From NCBI GenBank assembly GCA_030737835.1, contig CM060857.1, positions 2,566,716 through 2,630,715 on the forward strand: 64,000 bases of DNA. The letters run 5' to 3'. Made by a program: the position numbers and the translations under genes. Source of the DNA: Acorus gramineus. Taxonomy: Eukaryota > Streptophyta > Magnoliopsida > Acorales > Acoraceae. The notes beneath the pieces are model-generated. The model was not told where the DNA came from. It ran no database searches and saw nothing but the letters and a program-made list of their open reading frames with translations. Of this stretch, positions 46,471-57,862 are shown in pieces. The stretch's first letter is position 1, and each line of letters begins with the position of its first letter.

Positions 46471-49400
46471 TCACTGCAGAGAAGAGCCATAGTTTAGCAT
46501 TTGTATTGAAAACTACAAAATCACTGAAAAGTATGAAAGACAAATGTATCATTTGTATTGAAAAACCAGATTAGGTTACACGAATATATGAGGCAAGAGA
46601 AGCGAATACATGAAAGGTACATTTGTTTCAATGTAAAATGTAGTTTCATGGGTGACTTTCCCTGAAAAGTAGTTTTATTTTGATGTTCGGTTGTTAGTAA
46701 ATAAGTTAATGTAGAAAAATGGAAAATGGAAGACCTAAAATTTAGAAAAATGGAAAAACTCTTCTTTTTTTCTCAAGTGCATTTTGTATATAAATAACCT
46801 TTTGCTTTTAAATACCACAGATACCCTCATGGAAAACATTGCAGTGCGTACCAAACATTGGATTTGGACTCCATTTTCAGGAAAACTAATCTGGTGGATA
46901 TTCTTTTCAAGGAAAAAAAAAATCAAACTACTACAAAACAAGCAGATTGAGTAGGCCAAAACATAAGATGAAATACAATAATTAAACCAATGAAAATATT
47001 ACCTGCTGTTGCTGATAGTTCCCGTACCCAGGATAACCACCATATGAATACATGTTAGGGTCTTGAGGCGGAGGAGCATATCCATATCCTTCATAACCTT
47101 GATTATATCCATAGTAGTTACCGTTCCATTGATTTGGATCTGCTTGAGGCTGAGCATATCCAGCCGACGGATCCTGTACAGTTGTCAGTTGTATGTAAAA
47201 TAATCGCATGAATAAATGAATAATAATGAACGCTTTGGTTGGTTTGAACCGAACCTGTTGTTGTTGCTTGTTAGAAGGACTGCGACCCCATGAAAGTCGA
47301 ATGTTTTGGCCTCCCAATGGAGTTCCGTTCAACATCAGCAGTGCCTCCTCTGCGTTTGCTCTACACAAGCAAACCAATTGAGAACATCAAAAAAACAAAC
47401 ATAGAAGATACATTTAATATAATGGTAAAGGTGGCACTAATAAATTTTAAATAATTGTAGACAGAGACCTGTTCGCAAATTGAACAAATCCACAACGTTT
47501 GCCTACGGGTATCTTTACATGGACCAACTCGCCATACTGTCCAAAAACTTGTCTCAAATGATCATCAGTAACATTTGGGTCCAATGCACCGACAAATATC
47601 TGCATGTAGGGATGAGAAGGGTTAGATAATGGGTAATACTTATTTGCTTCATGCCTAGAATAGAAAAAGTACCCACAGTTGTGTTATTTGGATCATTCTC
47701 AGATTCAGTTCCCGGTGTAGTCTGGTAAGCTGCAAATAAAAGTATTGGTGAATAAAGGAAATAAGCCTCGTCATGATATAAGGATCACCAGGAGTGTTAA
47801 TTTCAAACTTCCGTGGAAACTGTAATTAAACTTGCATGGAGTCTAGACTATAAATAGAAAGCATTTCATTGAGATACCAAGCCTTTGGTTTCATATTTTT
47901 ACCTGAGCTGCTCCAAACAGATATCAGGAAAGAAAACAAAAAATTATTAGAAAATTAAAGATATCATCATAGTCAAATAGGACAAATATTCCAGAAAAAA
48001 AAATTCCTTCGAATTTAGAATCAAATACCTTGAACCAAGGTCTCACAAAAATACTAAATGGACTACAAGTCACTCCAGAGCATAACAATGGAAACAACCA
48101 CGATTCGTAAATTTTAGATATGTAATATGTTGGGGCAAGATCAATGCATAAGAACTGATATACAGATTTATATAGATGGACATGATAAAAGTATCAACCA
48201 ATGTATATTACTTAATTGGCATATAGTTCAACAGATTTAAGTCTATCAAGAGGATTTCCTCAAATAAGATTTTCCAAAAGAAAATTTAAATAAAATGGAC
48301 TGCCTATTTATTAAAGAGTGGTTCTCAGGCAGATAAATTAAATACAAGAAATTGGAAAAACAAGATTTTGAGAACTAAGACAAATCCTATTCATTTAGAG
48401 ATGCAGCATCATATATAATGGAAGACAAAAAAAAAAGCAGATCATCTCTTACACTTTACAAAGGGGGCAACAAAGGAAACAGAAAAGAAAATTAAGTACT
48501 ATTCTTCCTAATCATTTCTTCATCAGGGCTCTGGCAGGGGAAGGCATTACCAATAAGCAACAAGGTCCCGGGCCATGGGAGTAGAGTTAATGAAAGGCAA
48601 AAGAAGTGAAATATCCTCATTTTGCTAGCATGTATGTTTTTTGAATAATCATGGGAAACCCACTAAATATTACCAATTGGTTTAACATCGATACCAAAGA
48701 GAGGGTGCGGTGCAAATTACCCCTCCAAATAAATCAAAATCACAGCCCACCCTAATAACTACGACATCTCTATTCAAGATTATCATTTTTTCACCCCCAA
48801 TGTGGTACTTGACCATACACCGTATAGTCCTAATTTCATTTTTTCAATAGGCGCGTTTAACTCGGTTGGTTGCAAATATGTTTGTCAAACACTATGCTAC
48901 AAATATAAACCCACAACGTTGACCAAATAAACCATGTATGGAGCATTCATATTTTAAAAACAAATTTACAATTAACCAAAAATTACTGATTGAAGAAAGT
49001 AGAGACATGTATTGCTGATTACGCAGGCATCAGAGGACGGCAGGTGTAAAAAATGAAGGCAACTGCTCAAAAATGGAAAAGTTACTACTAGACATTAAAT
49101 GTTTCCTTGCACTGTGACAACTGACAAAGAAGACACATGAGTGATAGGTAAACCCGATCACACAGGAATTAATGAGAAGCCAAGAAAGGACATCTTGGAC
49201 AACTTTGTCAGTATTTTCAGATTTCAGTAAATGATAAGGTATGCATCGGACAAGCATTTAATATTGGAGTCTGGAAATAAACATATAGAGTAGTTTCAGT
49301 ACCTGGACAACATAGAGATAGTGATAATATCTCCTTCTAAATGTTTGGGGATGGATTATTAAAGAACACTCCTTCACAACTTCTTAATAAACTACCAAGA

Positions 49401-52400
49401 GTTGAGCCTACTTATTTTCCCATACCCTTAATAGCGTGCGTAACCAGAAAATCCTAATAAGTAACTAAGACCACTGATATATCATTAACACCTTCAGTTT
49501 GTCCTTCCTCCTTTACCTGGGCCCTTTCTAAATCTGTTTATTTTCTACCTCCATTCCGAATTAATCCATACCCAATTTCCACTACGCTTCTCCAACTGAT
49601 ATTCATTAGTATAGAAGCATACAACTGAACAATGAAGAATCCGTTGATGCATTTTTTCATCCCTAGAAAGCTCATGTGTAAAAAAAGCTCATCAATAATC
49701 ATTCCCATCACTGTAAAGCATCACACACATGCTACAAAAATAAATTAGACGGAAACAACTATACAAAACCCGAATGCTAGAACTGAAACAAAAAGTTGAT
49801 GACAATGACAACATGACAAAGTTGTTTTGAGATGGATCGAGGAGGCACCAAAGCAAGAAATACACAACAATGACAAGGAAGAATTGAAATAGAATGACGA
49901 TAACAGCAGAATCAAGCACATAAAATTATAAGACTTTATAGAACTTCAAGGAATCCCATTGCATAACGGAATGAGAACTGAAAATATGGAACAGAAATTA
50001 ATCTATGGAACGGCAGGGGAGAAGTCAGCTCTAAATGAACAATAATACGGATCAGAGAAAATGATTTAAAAATAAAAACTTGCAAAAATAGAGTGAGAAA
50101 CCTTAAAAAAGAATTAAAAAAAAGGCAATATAACTTGACTGACAACCCTTGAAATGTAAGAAAATGGAAATTTAAACTGATAATGTAGCATAAAATGCCA
50201 CAAATAATCCAAATTAAGGACAATCTCATAAACAGAATCACTGACCTAAACGAGGCCACGCACTAAAGGAGATATTCATTTCAGCTGTAATCAGATCCTG
50301 GCCTCTAAATGAAGAGAGCCTCTTGGCATCCTGCTTCGAGACAATATGAGTTTTATAAGTGTTTATGACTTACAACCACACCAAGTGTGCCCAATTTCAC
50401 AAAGGAAATTACTAGGAAGGAAATGACTTTGTCCATTTATTGAAGCAACAAACACGCGCTTATCTTCAAGGGTATAATTGGAAGGAAAAAAACAAGGTAA
50501 CAGCAAATTTCAGTGGATTCCACCTCTAGCAGCGCCAAACAAAAACTCAGCTGACTTCAAAAACATGACTATTAATATTGGAAAACAGGAAACATCAACA
50601 ATGCTTCCGCAGCATATACATTACACAAATATAAACAGCAAACATTTCTTGCAAGATGATCTAAATTATCAAAGAAGAAGAAGCAAGATTAAACATAGAA
50701 ATCAAGAAATTAAAGGCACTGAATTATAGCACACCTTTTGAAGGATATTGCTGAGTACCGGCATTCTTCTTTGTTGTAGCTGGGCCGATCCGCATAGGTC
50801 TTGTAGAGCAGAATACTCCATTCATCTCGGTCATAGCTCGTGCTTGCTCATTTGCATCACCAAACCTAACAAACCCATAGCCCTTGGAGCGGCCAGTTGT
50901 TCTATCTGTAACCACCTTCGCCCCCCGAACAGAAGGGTAATTGCTCCTAAAGGTCTCTTGCAGCATATAATCTGTCACATCAGAAGCCAGATCACCAACA
51001 AAAATTGGGTAATCAGCACTATCATCTGGACGTTTCTCGCCCACTCCAAAGGACGCCCAATTCAGTCTGAAAGTTTGCTCAATATTAGGCATCATGGCCC
51101 CATTGTATGTCTGCAGAATTCTTTCTGCAGCAGCTCTGCTAACAAACTCAATAAAACCATATCCCTCAGATTGCCCTGTCTGTTTGTTGCGGATTACTTT
51201 CGCTGAAATCATCTGTAATAATGGATGAATATCAGTAGCAAGAAATACATATTTCAAGAAAATCATTTCATTTTATGGTGAAAATAGACAATAACATCAG
51301 GTACAATAAAATATCCAAAAATCAATGCTCTGCCAAAATAAAAAATCTTATAGATCAGATCAAGAACATGAGTTTCAACATTCCAATAAAAAGTAAATAT
51401 AAAAATCTGTCTCCCACCCTAATCCGCCCCACCCCAACCCTACTGAGGCACTGAATTCTTTATTTTCATGCCTGCTCCAACCCACCCCGAGTCAATGCAT
51501 AAAGAGCACAGGTTTAGGTTTCAAATTTAAAAACCACCCCGGTCAGAATCATGTTTTGATGGGGAGTTTTAGATAGATTATGCGATCTATTGTGAGTTGT
51601 TTCTATAAACTTCTAAGATATTTATGTTGAAACAAATTTACTACCGTATTGTTTAACGAAAATTTTATGTTCAGATATTTTGCTAAACCTTTATTTTTTA
51701 CTTTGTGATCTGGGCGGGTAAGTCTGGCTCGACCCAGCATAAGGACTTGGCATGGAAGTGCCGGTTTCATGGATTTTAAATGGGGCAGATAAAATTTACA
51801 GATTCTAAAACTCAAGATGGGTCACGCCAGAGAGAATTTGGGCAACACAATCCAGGGTCGGGTACCCAACCCATTGTCATCCCCAAACCCACCACCTCCC
51901 CTCAAGTCACCGAATGGGGAGGCATATCAAATCATATTATCATCTCCACACAAGATCCATATATCGGACCATACACATCATTAAACACTACAGAACAACA
52001 ACTATACCTGCAAATCAATTATTCCACAAACAATAATCAAACAGTGGCAACATATATAATATAAAAAAGAGAATTTTTTATACCTCCCCGGTCTGGGCGA
52101 AGCACTGCTGGAGATACGACTCCTCCATCCAGTACTGCAGGTCCCCGATCCACAGAGTCCGGATCTCGTTCGTCCCCCCCGTCGCCTGCGACTGCGGCTG
52201 CTGCGGCGGCTGTGCCTGAAACGACGGATGCGCCCCCATCGCGGGGTACTGCTGCTGCTGCTGAAGAGGCGGAGGAGGCGCCACCATCTGCTGCTGCTGC
52301 GGCGGCGGCTGCTGGCCCCATCCGACCTGCTGCGGTTGCTGCTGCTGCTGCGGAGGAGGGAACGACATCATCCACTGCTGCTGCTGCTGTGGCGGCGGCG

Positions 52401-52482
52401 GCGGTTGCGGCTGCTGCTGCTGCGGATCCATCTGAGGAGCGGCCATGGGCGGCGGAATCATGCCTCCGGAGGGTTGCATCAT
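46471..52482 (-). CDS. RBP45: RBP45-type RNA-binding protein (three RRMs)
   Basis: Plant RBP45/RBP47 family: nuclear poly(A)/U-rich RNA-binding proteins with three RRMs and a Gln-rich N-terminus. Exons 52084-52482, 50735-51212, 47677-47729, 47469-47599, 47255-47360, 47003-47173 and 46471-46473 total 1,341 nt: 446 residues plus stop. Residues 1 to about 105 are Gln/Pro-rich. RRM1 (about 108-187) has RNP2 LWIGDL and RNP1 EGYGFIEF; RRM2 (about 201-280) IFVGDL and KGYGFVRF; RRM3 (about 311-385) IFVGAL and KRCGFVQF. The C-terminus is Tyr/Gly/Gln-rich (YYGYNQGYEGYGY). The start is the first of two adjacent ATGs (MMQPSGG). The last coding exon consists only of the stop: the chain ends in glutamines at the donor and the next exon opens with TGA. 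Intron 2 is 3 kb (47730-50734) and shows no recognisable insert. Confidence 0.95.
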
Positions 52483-53280
52483 CTTGAGAGGTGGAGGTGG
52501 AGGAGAAGAGACACTAGAAAAACAGAAACCCTAACCCTAGAAACCCTAAAAAAAAAGGAAGATATCGAAAACGATAACTCGGATAAGGAGATTTGTTTTT
52601 TATTTTTTATTTTTTAAAGAAGGAGAGAAAACGTGGGGACCCAATTTAAAGAAATTCTTTTTTTGGGTTGAGTCTGATTACCGCCGGTGAGAATAACTAG
52701 TCGATGCTCCCGTGATATGTTGAGATGTTATCAAACTTTGAGTTTCGAAATGTGTATGTGGATCAAAGTGAAACACGTTTAAGTCGGTGTTTCAGTGTTA
52801 TCGGTTCACGTGGGAGTCGGACCTGTTTTTGAGCAGCTCCATCCCCACCATGCACTTTGCTATCCCCCCCCCCCAATAAAAAAAATATAAAACACAAAAT
52901 CTTTTCGGTTTTGAAATCCATTAACCCCACCTTCTCTCTCCACCTGCCCAAAAACTTTGAAATGCCATCCCCACCACCTGAATCAAAATATAAACAGTCA
53001 ACCTCCCCACATTTTTCTCTCTCCCGCGCTCGACAACAACGTACCTCCTCGACCGCCCAATCAAAATCCGATGGGACTGATACACACTCCGGCAATCCTT
53101 ATGATAACATTACAACTACTTCCTGCCAACCCTCCGCGAGGATAATTGATGCCCTAGTTGGATAACCAAATCACTTGGGTGAGGAACCAATCTTCATTCT
53201 TTTTCCCCTAAATTTTTGTGTTTCTCATGAGAGATGTGGTTGCATCGGTGGAGGTTATTGTGTTGTGGTTTCAAAAGCAG

Positions 53281-54046
53281 CCTGTGTTCTGGAAGTTGTT
53301 CGACAACTCTGAAGTCGAACATATGTACTAGAGGACGACAACAAGTCAGTCGACCTGGGGAGTCACGGGCGACGGTAGATCTGTCGAACAGAATACTGGG
53401 CAGCTTGTGTTTTGGAAGTCGTTCGACAACCCTGAAGTCGAACATATGTATTGGCGGACAACAACAAGTCAGTCGACCTGGGGGGACACAGGCGATAGGA
53501 TACCCGTCGAACAAGCCAACAGACAACCTGTATTTTGGAATTTGTTCGACAACCTTGAAGTCGAACATATGTATTGGCGGACGACAACAAGTCAGTCGAC
53601 CTGGGGAGTCACAGGCGACGGTAGATCTGTCGAACAGAATACTGGGCAGCTTGTGTTTTGGAAGTCGTTCGACAACCTTGAAGTCGAACATATGTATTAG
53701 TGGACAACAACAAGTCAGTCGACCTGGGGGGACACGGACGATAGGAGAACCGTTGAACAAGCCAACAGACAACCTGTATTCTGGAATTTGTTCGACAACC
53801 TTGAAGTCGAACATATGTATTGGCAGACGACAACAAGTCAATCGATCTGGGGGGTCACGGGCGACAAGAGACCCGTCGAACAAGCCAACAGGCAACCTGT
53901 GTTTTGGAATTTGTTCGACAACCCTGAAGTCGAACATAAGTATTGGCGAACGACAACAAGTCAGTCGACCTGGGGGGTCACGGCAACAGGAGACCCGTCG
54001 AACAAGCCAACAGGCAGCCTATGTTTTGGAATTTGTTCGACAACGT
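53281..54046. repeat. 123-bp tandem array with two alternating unit types
   Basis: The anchor ttcgacaac occurs at 53299, 53422, 53545, 53668, 53791, 53914 and 54036, so six units of 123, 123, 123, 123, 123 and 122 bp, plus partial units at the edges. Units 1 and 3 carry gtagatctgtcgaacagaat; units 2, 4, 5 and 6 carry cccgtcgaacaagccaacag. The order is therefore A-B-A-B-B-B, hinting at a 246-bp higher-order duplication. Each unit holds the hairpin gttcgac-(9 bp)-gtcgaac. Because 123 is a multiple of three, frames on both strands stay open (41-residue periodic peptides), which is not by itself evidence of a protein. It lies inside the Pack-MULE. Confidence 0.92.
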
Positions 54047-54910
54047 GATATAGTAAACTGTCACATTTCGTCATGTTGATTGTATCCTCACATACATCAG
54101 CTGAATAAGAGGATTCATTAGAAACATTTTTTTATCGATCATTCAATCCCATATAACCATTCATACATTTTTTAGACAAGGCATTCATTATAAAAAAAAA
54201 TTTGGGTTCTTGGCTCATAAAATGATACTTGAATTTAGCTTGTTTATTTTTTTTTCTAGATTCAAGTATGTTAAAGTGTTAAACTTGAATTTGGTTTCTC
54301 CACTTGTTAAATATAAGATTGTGTACAAGCATCATGACCAGTATCCTTCAGGAAAATGGGTATTGATCGAAATCCCAATAAAATAAGTCAAAAGGACCAT
54401 ATCTGTTCGATAGGTTTGCAGTCGCCAAAGTGTGCCCAGGTCAACTGGACTTTTGTCGTCCATGTAGTCTAGCAATCAACCGCAAGTACTTCAAACACTG
54501 ACTATGCTTACCAATTCATTCATTCATTCAAACATGAACATTCAAAATGTTTTAAACCATTCACACTTTGTTAGTTTTGGAGTTTAGTCTCCACTTCAAC
54601 AAAAAAAGACAAGCACCGATTGACACATGGATTGACAAGCACAAGGAAAACAAGATAATTGTTCTAAAGTCATCCGTGTCGATTGTGTCTTTGCTTCAAA
54701 CATTATTTTGCTATTTCCGAGGGCTTAACATCAATTCCTTCCGTGTTAACGGGCACACCCACCTGTCACGAGCTTATAATTGAATATGAGCATGAATAAG
54801 AAAGTCCAAAGATTTTGATGTTAAAATAAAGAGCAATAAATCCAATCTATGACACACATTGAAAAAACTTTACTTTTATTTAATTTTAACAAAGCAAATG
54901 AACTAATTTT

Positions 54911-55236
54911 ATATGCTCCTCCAACATTGAAAGTTGATCAATAGCTGTGGGTCTGTATATATCTCTAGCAACCAACACGCAACTCTTCCCCTGCACACCA
55001 AATCCAATTTGTATTTTGAAGTGTTGACAGATGATCTCAATTTTACAAAAAAACAAAGAAAATAATTCATTAACTCTACAGAATTTTCAGCATACCAATT
55101 TTGCACAAACAGTGGTCTTTCCAACACCTTGTAGACCTATTAGCAATATAACTGTAGTCCCAAATTTTGCAAACACTAGATTAAAGACGTATCCACCCAT
55201 TAGTTTGACAAGCTTATCATGTACAATGTTTGAAAT
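54911..55236 (-). pseudogene. Captured fragment of chloroplast SRP54 (GTPase domain, two exons)
   Basis: The minus strand at 55236-55096 reads without a stop through [20 protein letters not shown] and then [20 protein letters not shown], ending at a GT donor. This matches the start of the G domain of plastid SRP54 (cpSRP54), including the P-loop GLQGVGKTT. After a 105-bp intron with AG acceptor, 54990-54911 reads GKSCVLVARDIYRPTAIDQL and SMLEE, the next part of the same domain. About seven residues expected between the blocks (ACYLKKQ in the family) are missing, and no M domain or rest of the G domain follows, so it cannot be a working SRP54. Retention of an intron shows capture of genomic DNA, not of a reverse-transcribed mRNA. 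It sits within the Pack-MULE. Confidence 0.85.
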
Positions 55237-55554
55237 TTAGGGAGTTTAATACAACTCCATCCCTCCCCAGAAAATCCGGCTCTTACAATATATTTTACAT
55301 TTTAATATAATCATATTTTACTCATAACAAGCTCTGACAAGTTGCCCAGAATCAACAACCTAAATTATCTCCTCAACCTATAATCCAATTCAAACATTCT
55401 ATGAAAAACCCTAGGTTCTATACCAAACCCTAGTTTTATTTATTTATTTTGGATTAACCAATCTTTCAATCCACCCATTTGCCTTCCTAAATCCTAAGAA
55501 CAAGATCGATCAATAGCATTGACATTCAAATGATTTAAGAAAAAGAATGAATGA

Positions 55555-55760
55555 TACTTTACCTAGCGCTCATCGGGATCGCAGAATAGGGCGGAGGTTT
55601 TCAGTTCTCCTCCTGATGAACGGTCGGCAAGGCATCGGGGATGAAAAGCGACAGTCCGAACGGCTGAGATTTGGGTGGATCAGCTGGGAGGGAGAGCAGA
55701 TGAGGGAGAGGAGAGAAGAGGGGTTGAAGAGGAAGAAGAAGGAACCTAAGATAAATGAGG
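55555..55760 (-). promoter_or_regulatory. Leader-like segment of unknown origin inside the Pack-MULE
   Basis: On the minus strand a pyrimidine-rich stretch (ccttcttcttcctcttcaac, then ctcccagctgatccaccc) ends at cgatgagcgctag|gtaaag, a good 5' splice site. It reads like a plant 5'UTR exon placed 320 bp upstream of the cpSRP54 fragment on the same strand. It may be from the same donor gene or from a second captured gene. Inference only. Confidence 0.4.
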
Positions 55761-55891
55761 GGTGGTGGGATCAGGTTGTTTAATTGATTGGTTTATATAA
55801 GGTGGTGGGATTGGGTATCACAAAATGTATGGCTTGTGGGATCTGACTATAGGTGGGGACGGCAAAATGCATGGTGGGGATAGAGCTGCCC

Positions 55892-56040
55892 CCTGTTTTT
55901 GGAGGGTCCATGATATACGGTCCGTCCGATTATTCGGTATTGATGGTGATGCGTGGGGTCCTGTTTTTGGGGGGTCCATTTTATACGGCCCGTCGATTAT
56001 CTGGTATCGACGGTGATGCGTAGGGCAATGTTTTTGGAAA
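55892..56040. repeat. Two tandem ~68-bp units at the right flank of the Pack-MULE
   Basis: The unit ctgtttttgg-agggtccat-atacgg-ccgtc-gatta begins at 55,893 and again at about 55,961, with a third start, atgtttttgg, near 56,029. The Pack-MULE boundary falls at the start of the first unit. The left flank, gtgggagtcggacctgttttt, vaguely resembles the end of a unit (gcgtggggtcctgttttt), as expected if the element landed in an existing repeat. Confidence 0.65.
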
Positions 56041-56102
56041 ATTTTCATCACACTGTGTCTGGAATCTAGATGGACGACATGTATCCATTGATGAGATTTA
56101 TA

Positions 56103-56423
56103 GGACCGGATCCTCAGGACTGAATCCGGTCCGGTCAGTTCAGTCAGTATCGAACTGGACCACGCAAAAATTGAACTGCAGTATTTATAAATCGAACTCT
56201 ACAACCAATTGTTGGGTATATATATCACTATCTTATTGGATCCAATCAACTATTAGAGAAAATATGAATTCCTAACTATCATCAGTATCCAATAAGAGAG
56301 TGAAATATATACCCAACAATTGGTTGTACAGTTCAATTTATAGGTGGTGCAGTTCGATTTTCACGTCGTCCAGTTTGTTATTGACCGAACTGACCGGATC
56401 CAATCTTGACTGGATCAGGTCTC
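56103..56423. mobile_element. Foldback MITE, family of 42,717-43,046
   Basis: A 321-bp, nearly palindromic element. The internal arms caaccaattgttgggtatat and atatacccaacaattggttg are exact inverted repeats. Ends ggaccggatcc and, from the right, gagacctgatcc. The 10-bp direct repeat gagatttata flanks it (56093-56102 and 56424-56433). Terms such as ccggtcagttc and gatcc recur at both ends. No coding capacity. Confidence 0.8.
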
Positions 56424-56443
56424 GAGATTTATATCAATGATGA

Positions 56444-56932
56444 GAAAAATTTATATAACCCCCCATAAAGTGTATGAAATCCATATAACCCCCTTATTTT
56501 TCCTAAAGTCCGTACGTTCTCCTGAAAACAGCTAAATAACATCATGAGTTAAAATTTTCGTTGACAAAGGAGGAATACTCGATAAGTATTCTATTTGATT
56601 AATCATGGCTTAAAACACGTTATACTAAAACCATTAAAAATGTAAAAAAATCCCTTGCAGATTGGGTTTTATAATCTATTCAGAAGAGAAAATCATCATT
56701 TACAAAAACAAATTCACATTTTTAACATATTGTAAGGTTTGTTTGGTATGCTGTGTTTTTAGCCAGTGTTAACCAAATAAAAAATGCACAAAAATTCTTA
56801 ATCTGTCAATGTAAGTTTAATTCAGAGGGTTATTTGGATTTACACAAGTGTTTTCAGGAGTTATATAGACTTTAAAAAAAGTCAGGTGGTTATATGAATT
56901 TCAGGTAGTTTATAGGGAGGTTATTTGAATTT
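56444..56932. repeat. 'Aataacccc' foldback MITE, copy 3
   Basis: Left arm gaaaaatttatataaccccc and a right arm ending ggaggttatttgaattttt; the internal order of aacccc blocks matches the copies at 27.4 and 37.7 kb. It begins about 11 bp after the previous element's target duplication. Confidence 0.65.
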
Positions 56933-57111
56933 TTTTTTTAAATTAAAGAAATATTTTTAACTCTTTGATGAACATGTGCTGCGAACATGCACTGATGTTT
57001 TTTAACGCTACAAGTGTTGGCCCGTTCATTTTTCTATCCCTATCCCCATTATACTATTAATCTCAATATATTTAATAAGTTGAGAATCCTAATACCATCA
57101 CTATATATTTA

Positions 57112-57510
57112 GCCTTCGTTTGGATACGGAATAGACCATGGAATAACTTAGAATAAGGTAAAATAAATAATTTTTTGTATTTGGATGCAGTAAATGCTGT
57201 GGAATAACTTATGTCAGAATAAACTGATATAAAATAGTATATAGATTTCAATCAACCCTTTAAACTAAAGTTATTCCAAGTATTTCACCAAAGAATATGT
57301 GTGTTCACTGTCAAATCAATTGTCATCATCTCTTATAAATTACATATCAAATAAACTATCATCATTTTTTCACCTTTTATAAATCCTTACTCACACTTTA
57401 TTAACATTTTATGCAAACAATAAAAAATTTATTATTACATTTTCTAATAAGAATAATTCAAAACACAACACAAAATCACTTATTTACACTACTATACCCA
57501 CTTATGCTGG
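57112..57510. repeat. MITE, relative of 63,339-63,792
   Basis: Starts gccttcgtttggatacgg after ttta. The middle (caatcaaccctt-aaact-aaagttatt, tcaaatcaattgtcatca, ccttttataaat) follows the 63.3-kb copy nearly line by line. The right end has decayed into C-rich and (CT)n runs at 57,541-57,596. Confidence 0.6.
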
Positions 57511-57862
57511 TATAACCACAGCCACCGCCCGTGATCCAACCCCCCCCCCCCCTTTCTGTCCCCATGTACCATGCCCTCTCTCTCTCTCTCTCTCTCCCCC
57601 AATTTTTTTTATGAAATGAAAAATAAACTAGATAAATGAAATACATATTTTTATAGAAATAAAATATATATTCAAGTGAATTTAATACATGTACTAAAAT
57701 ATTTTTTTTATAATCGAGTATATACTTGTTGAATGTAAACCTGATCGGAGAGATCATATAATGAAATAGTGTATAAATGCACTTTTGTTTAAACATAATT
57801 TTGTCTTTTTTTAAATAAAAAATATATTTTTATTTAACTTATTATAATCTATATATTGTTTT

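Larger units (their letters stand above)
52831..55891. mobile_element. Pack-MULE (Mutator-like) carrying a cpSRP54 fragment and a 123-bp array
   Basis: A 3,061-bp element. The left end gagcagctccatccccacca matches the reverse complement of the right end, gggcagctctatccccacca; similarity runs about 40 bp with roughly six mismatches (continuing tgca-tttgc--tcccc). The 9-bp direct repeat cctgttttt flanks it exactly (52822-52830 and 55892-55900), the duplication length of Mutator-like elements. Contents left to right: a Ser/Pro-coding AT/GC-mixed segment (52,870-53,270), a tandem array of 123-bp units (53,281-54,046), unassigned sequence, a two-exon chloroplast-SRP54 fragment (54911-55236, minus), and on the same strand a CT-rich leader-like block with a donor-like site (55,555-55,760). 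No transposase is seen, so it is non-autonomous. Confidence 0.8.

Noticed and set aside
52037-52617. Several overlapping frames opposite and beside RBP45 exon 1 (Ala- and Leu/Arg-rich)
   Set aside because: Shadows of the CAG/CCG-rich sequence that codes the Gln/Pro tract; only the frame starting MMQPSGG continues into RRM1.
53281-54046. CRISPR-like array
   Set aside because: Units are directly adjacent with no unique spacers, in a plant nuclear genome.
53194-54079. Long open frames of 247 (minus) and 281 (plus) codons
   Set aside because: They arise because the tandem unit is 123 bp, a multiple of three without stops in those frames; no start context, homology or codon bias supports a protein.
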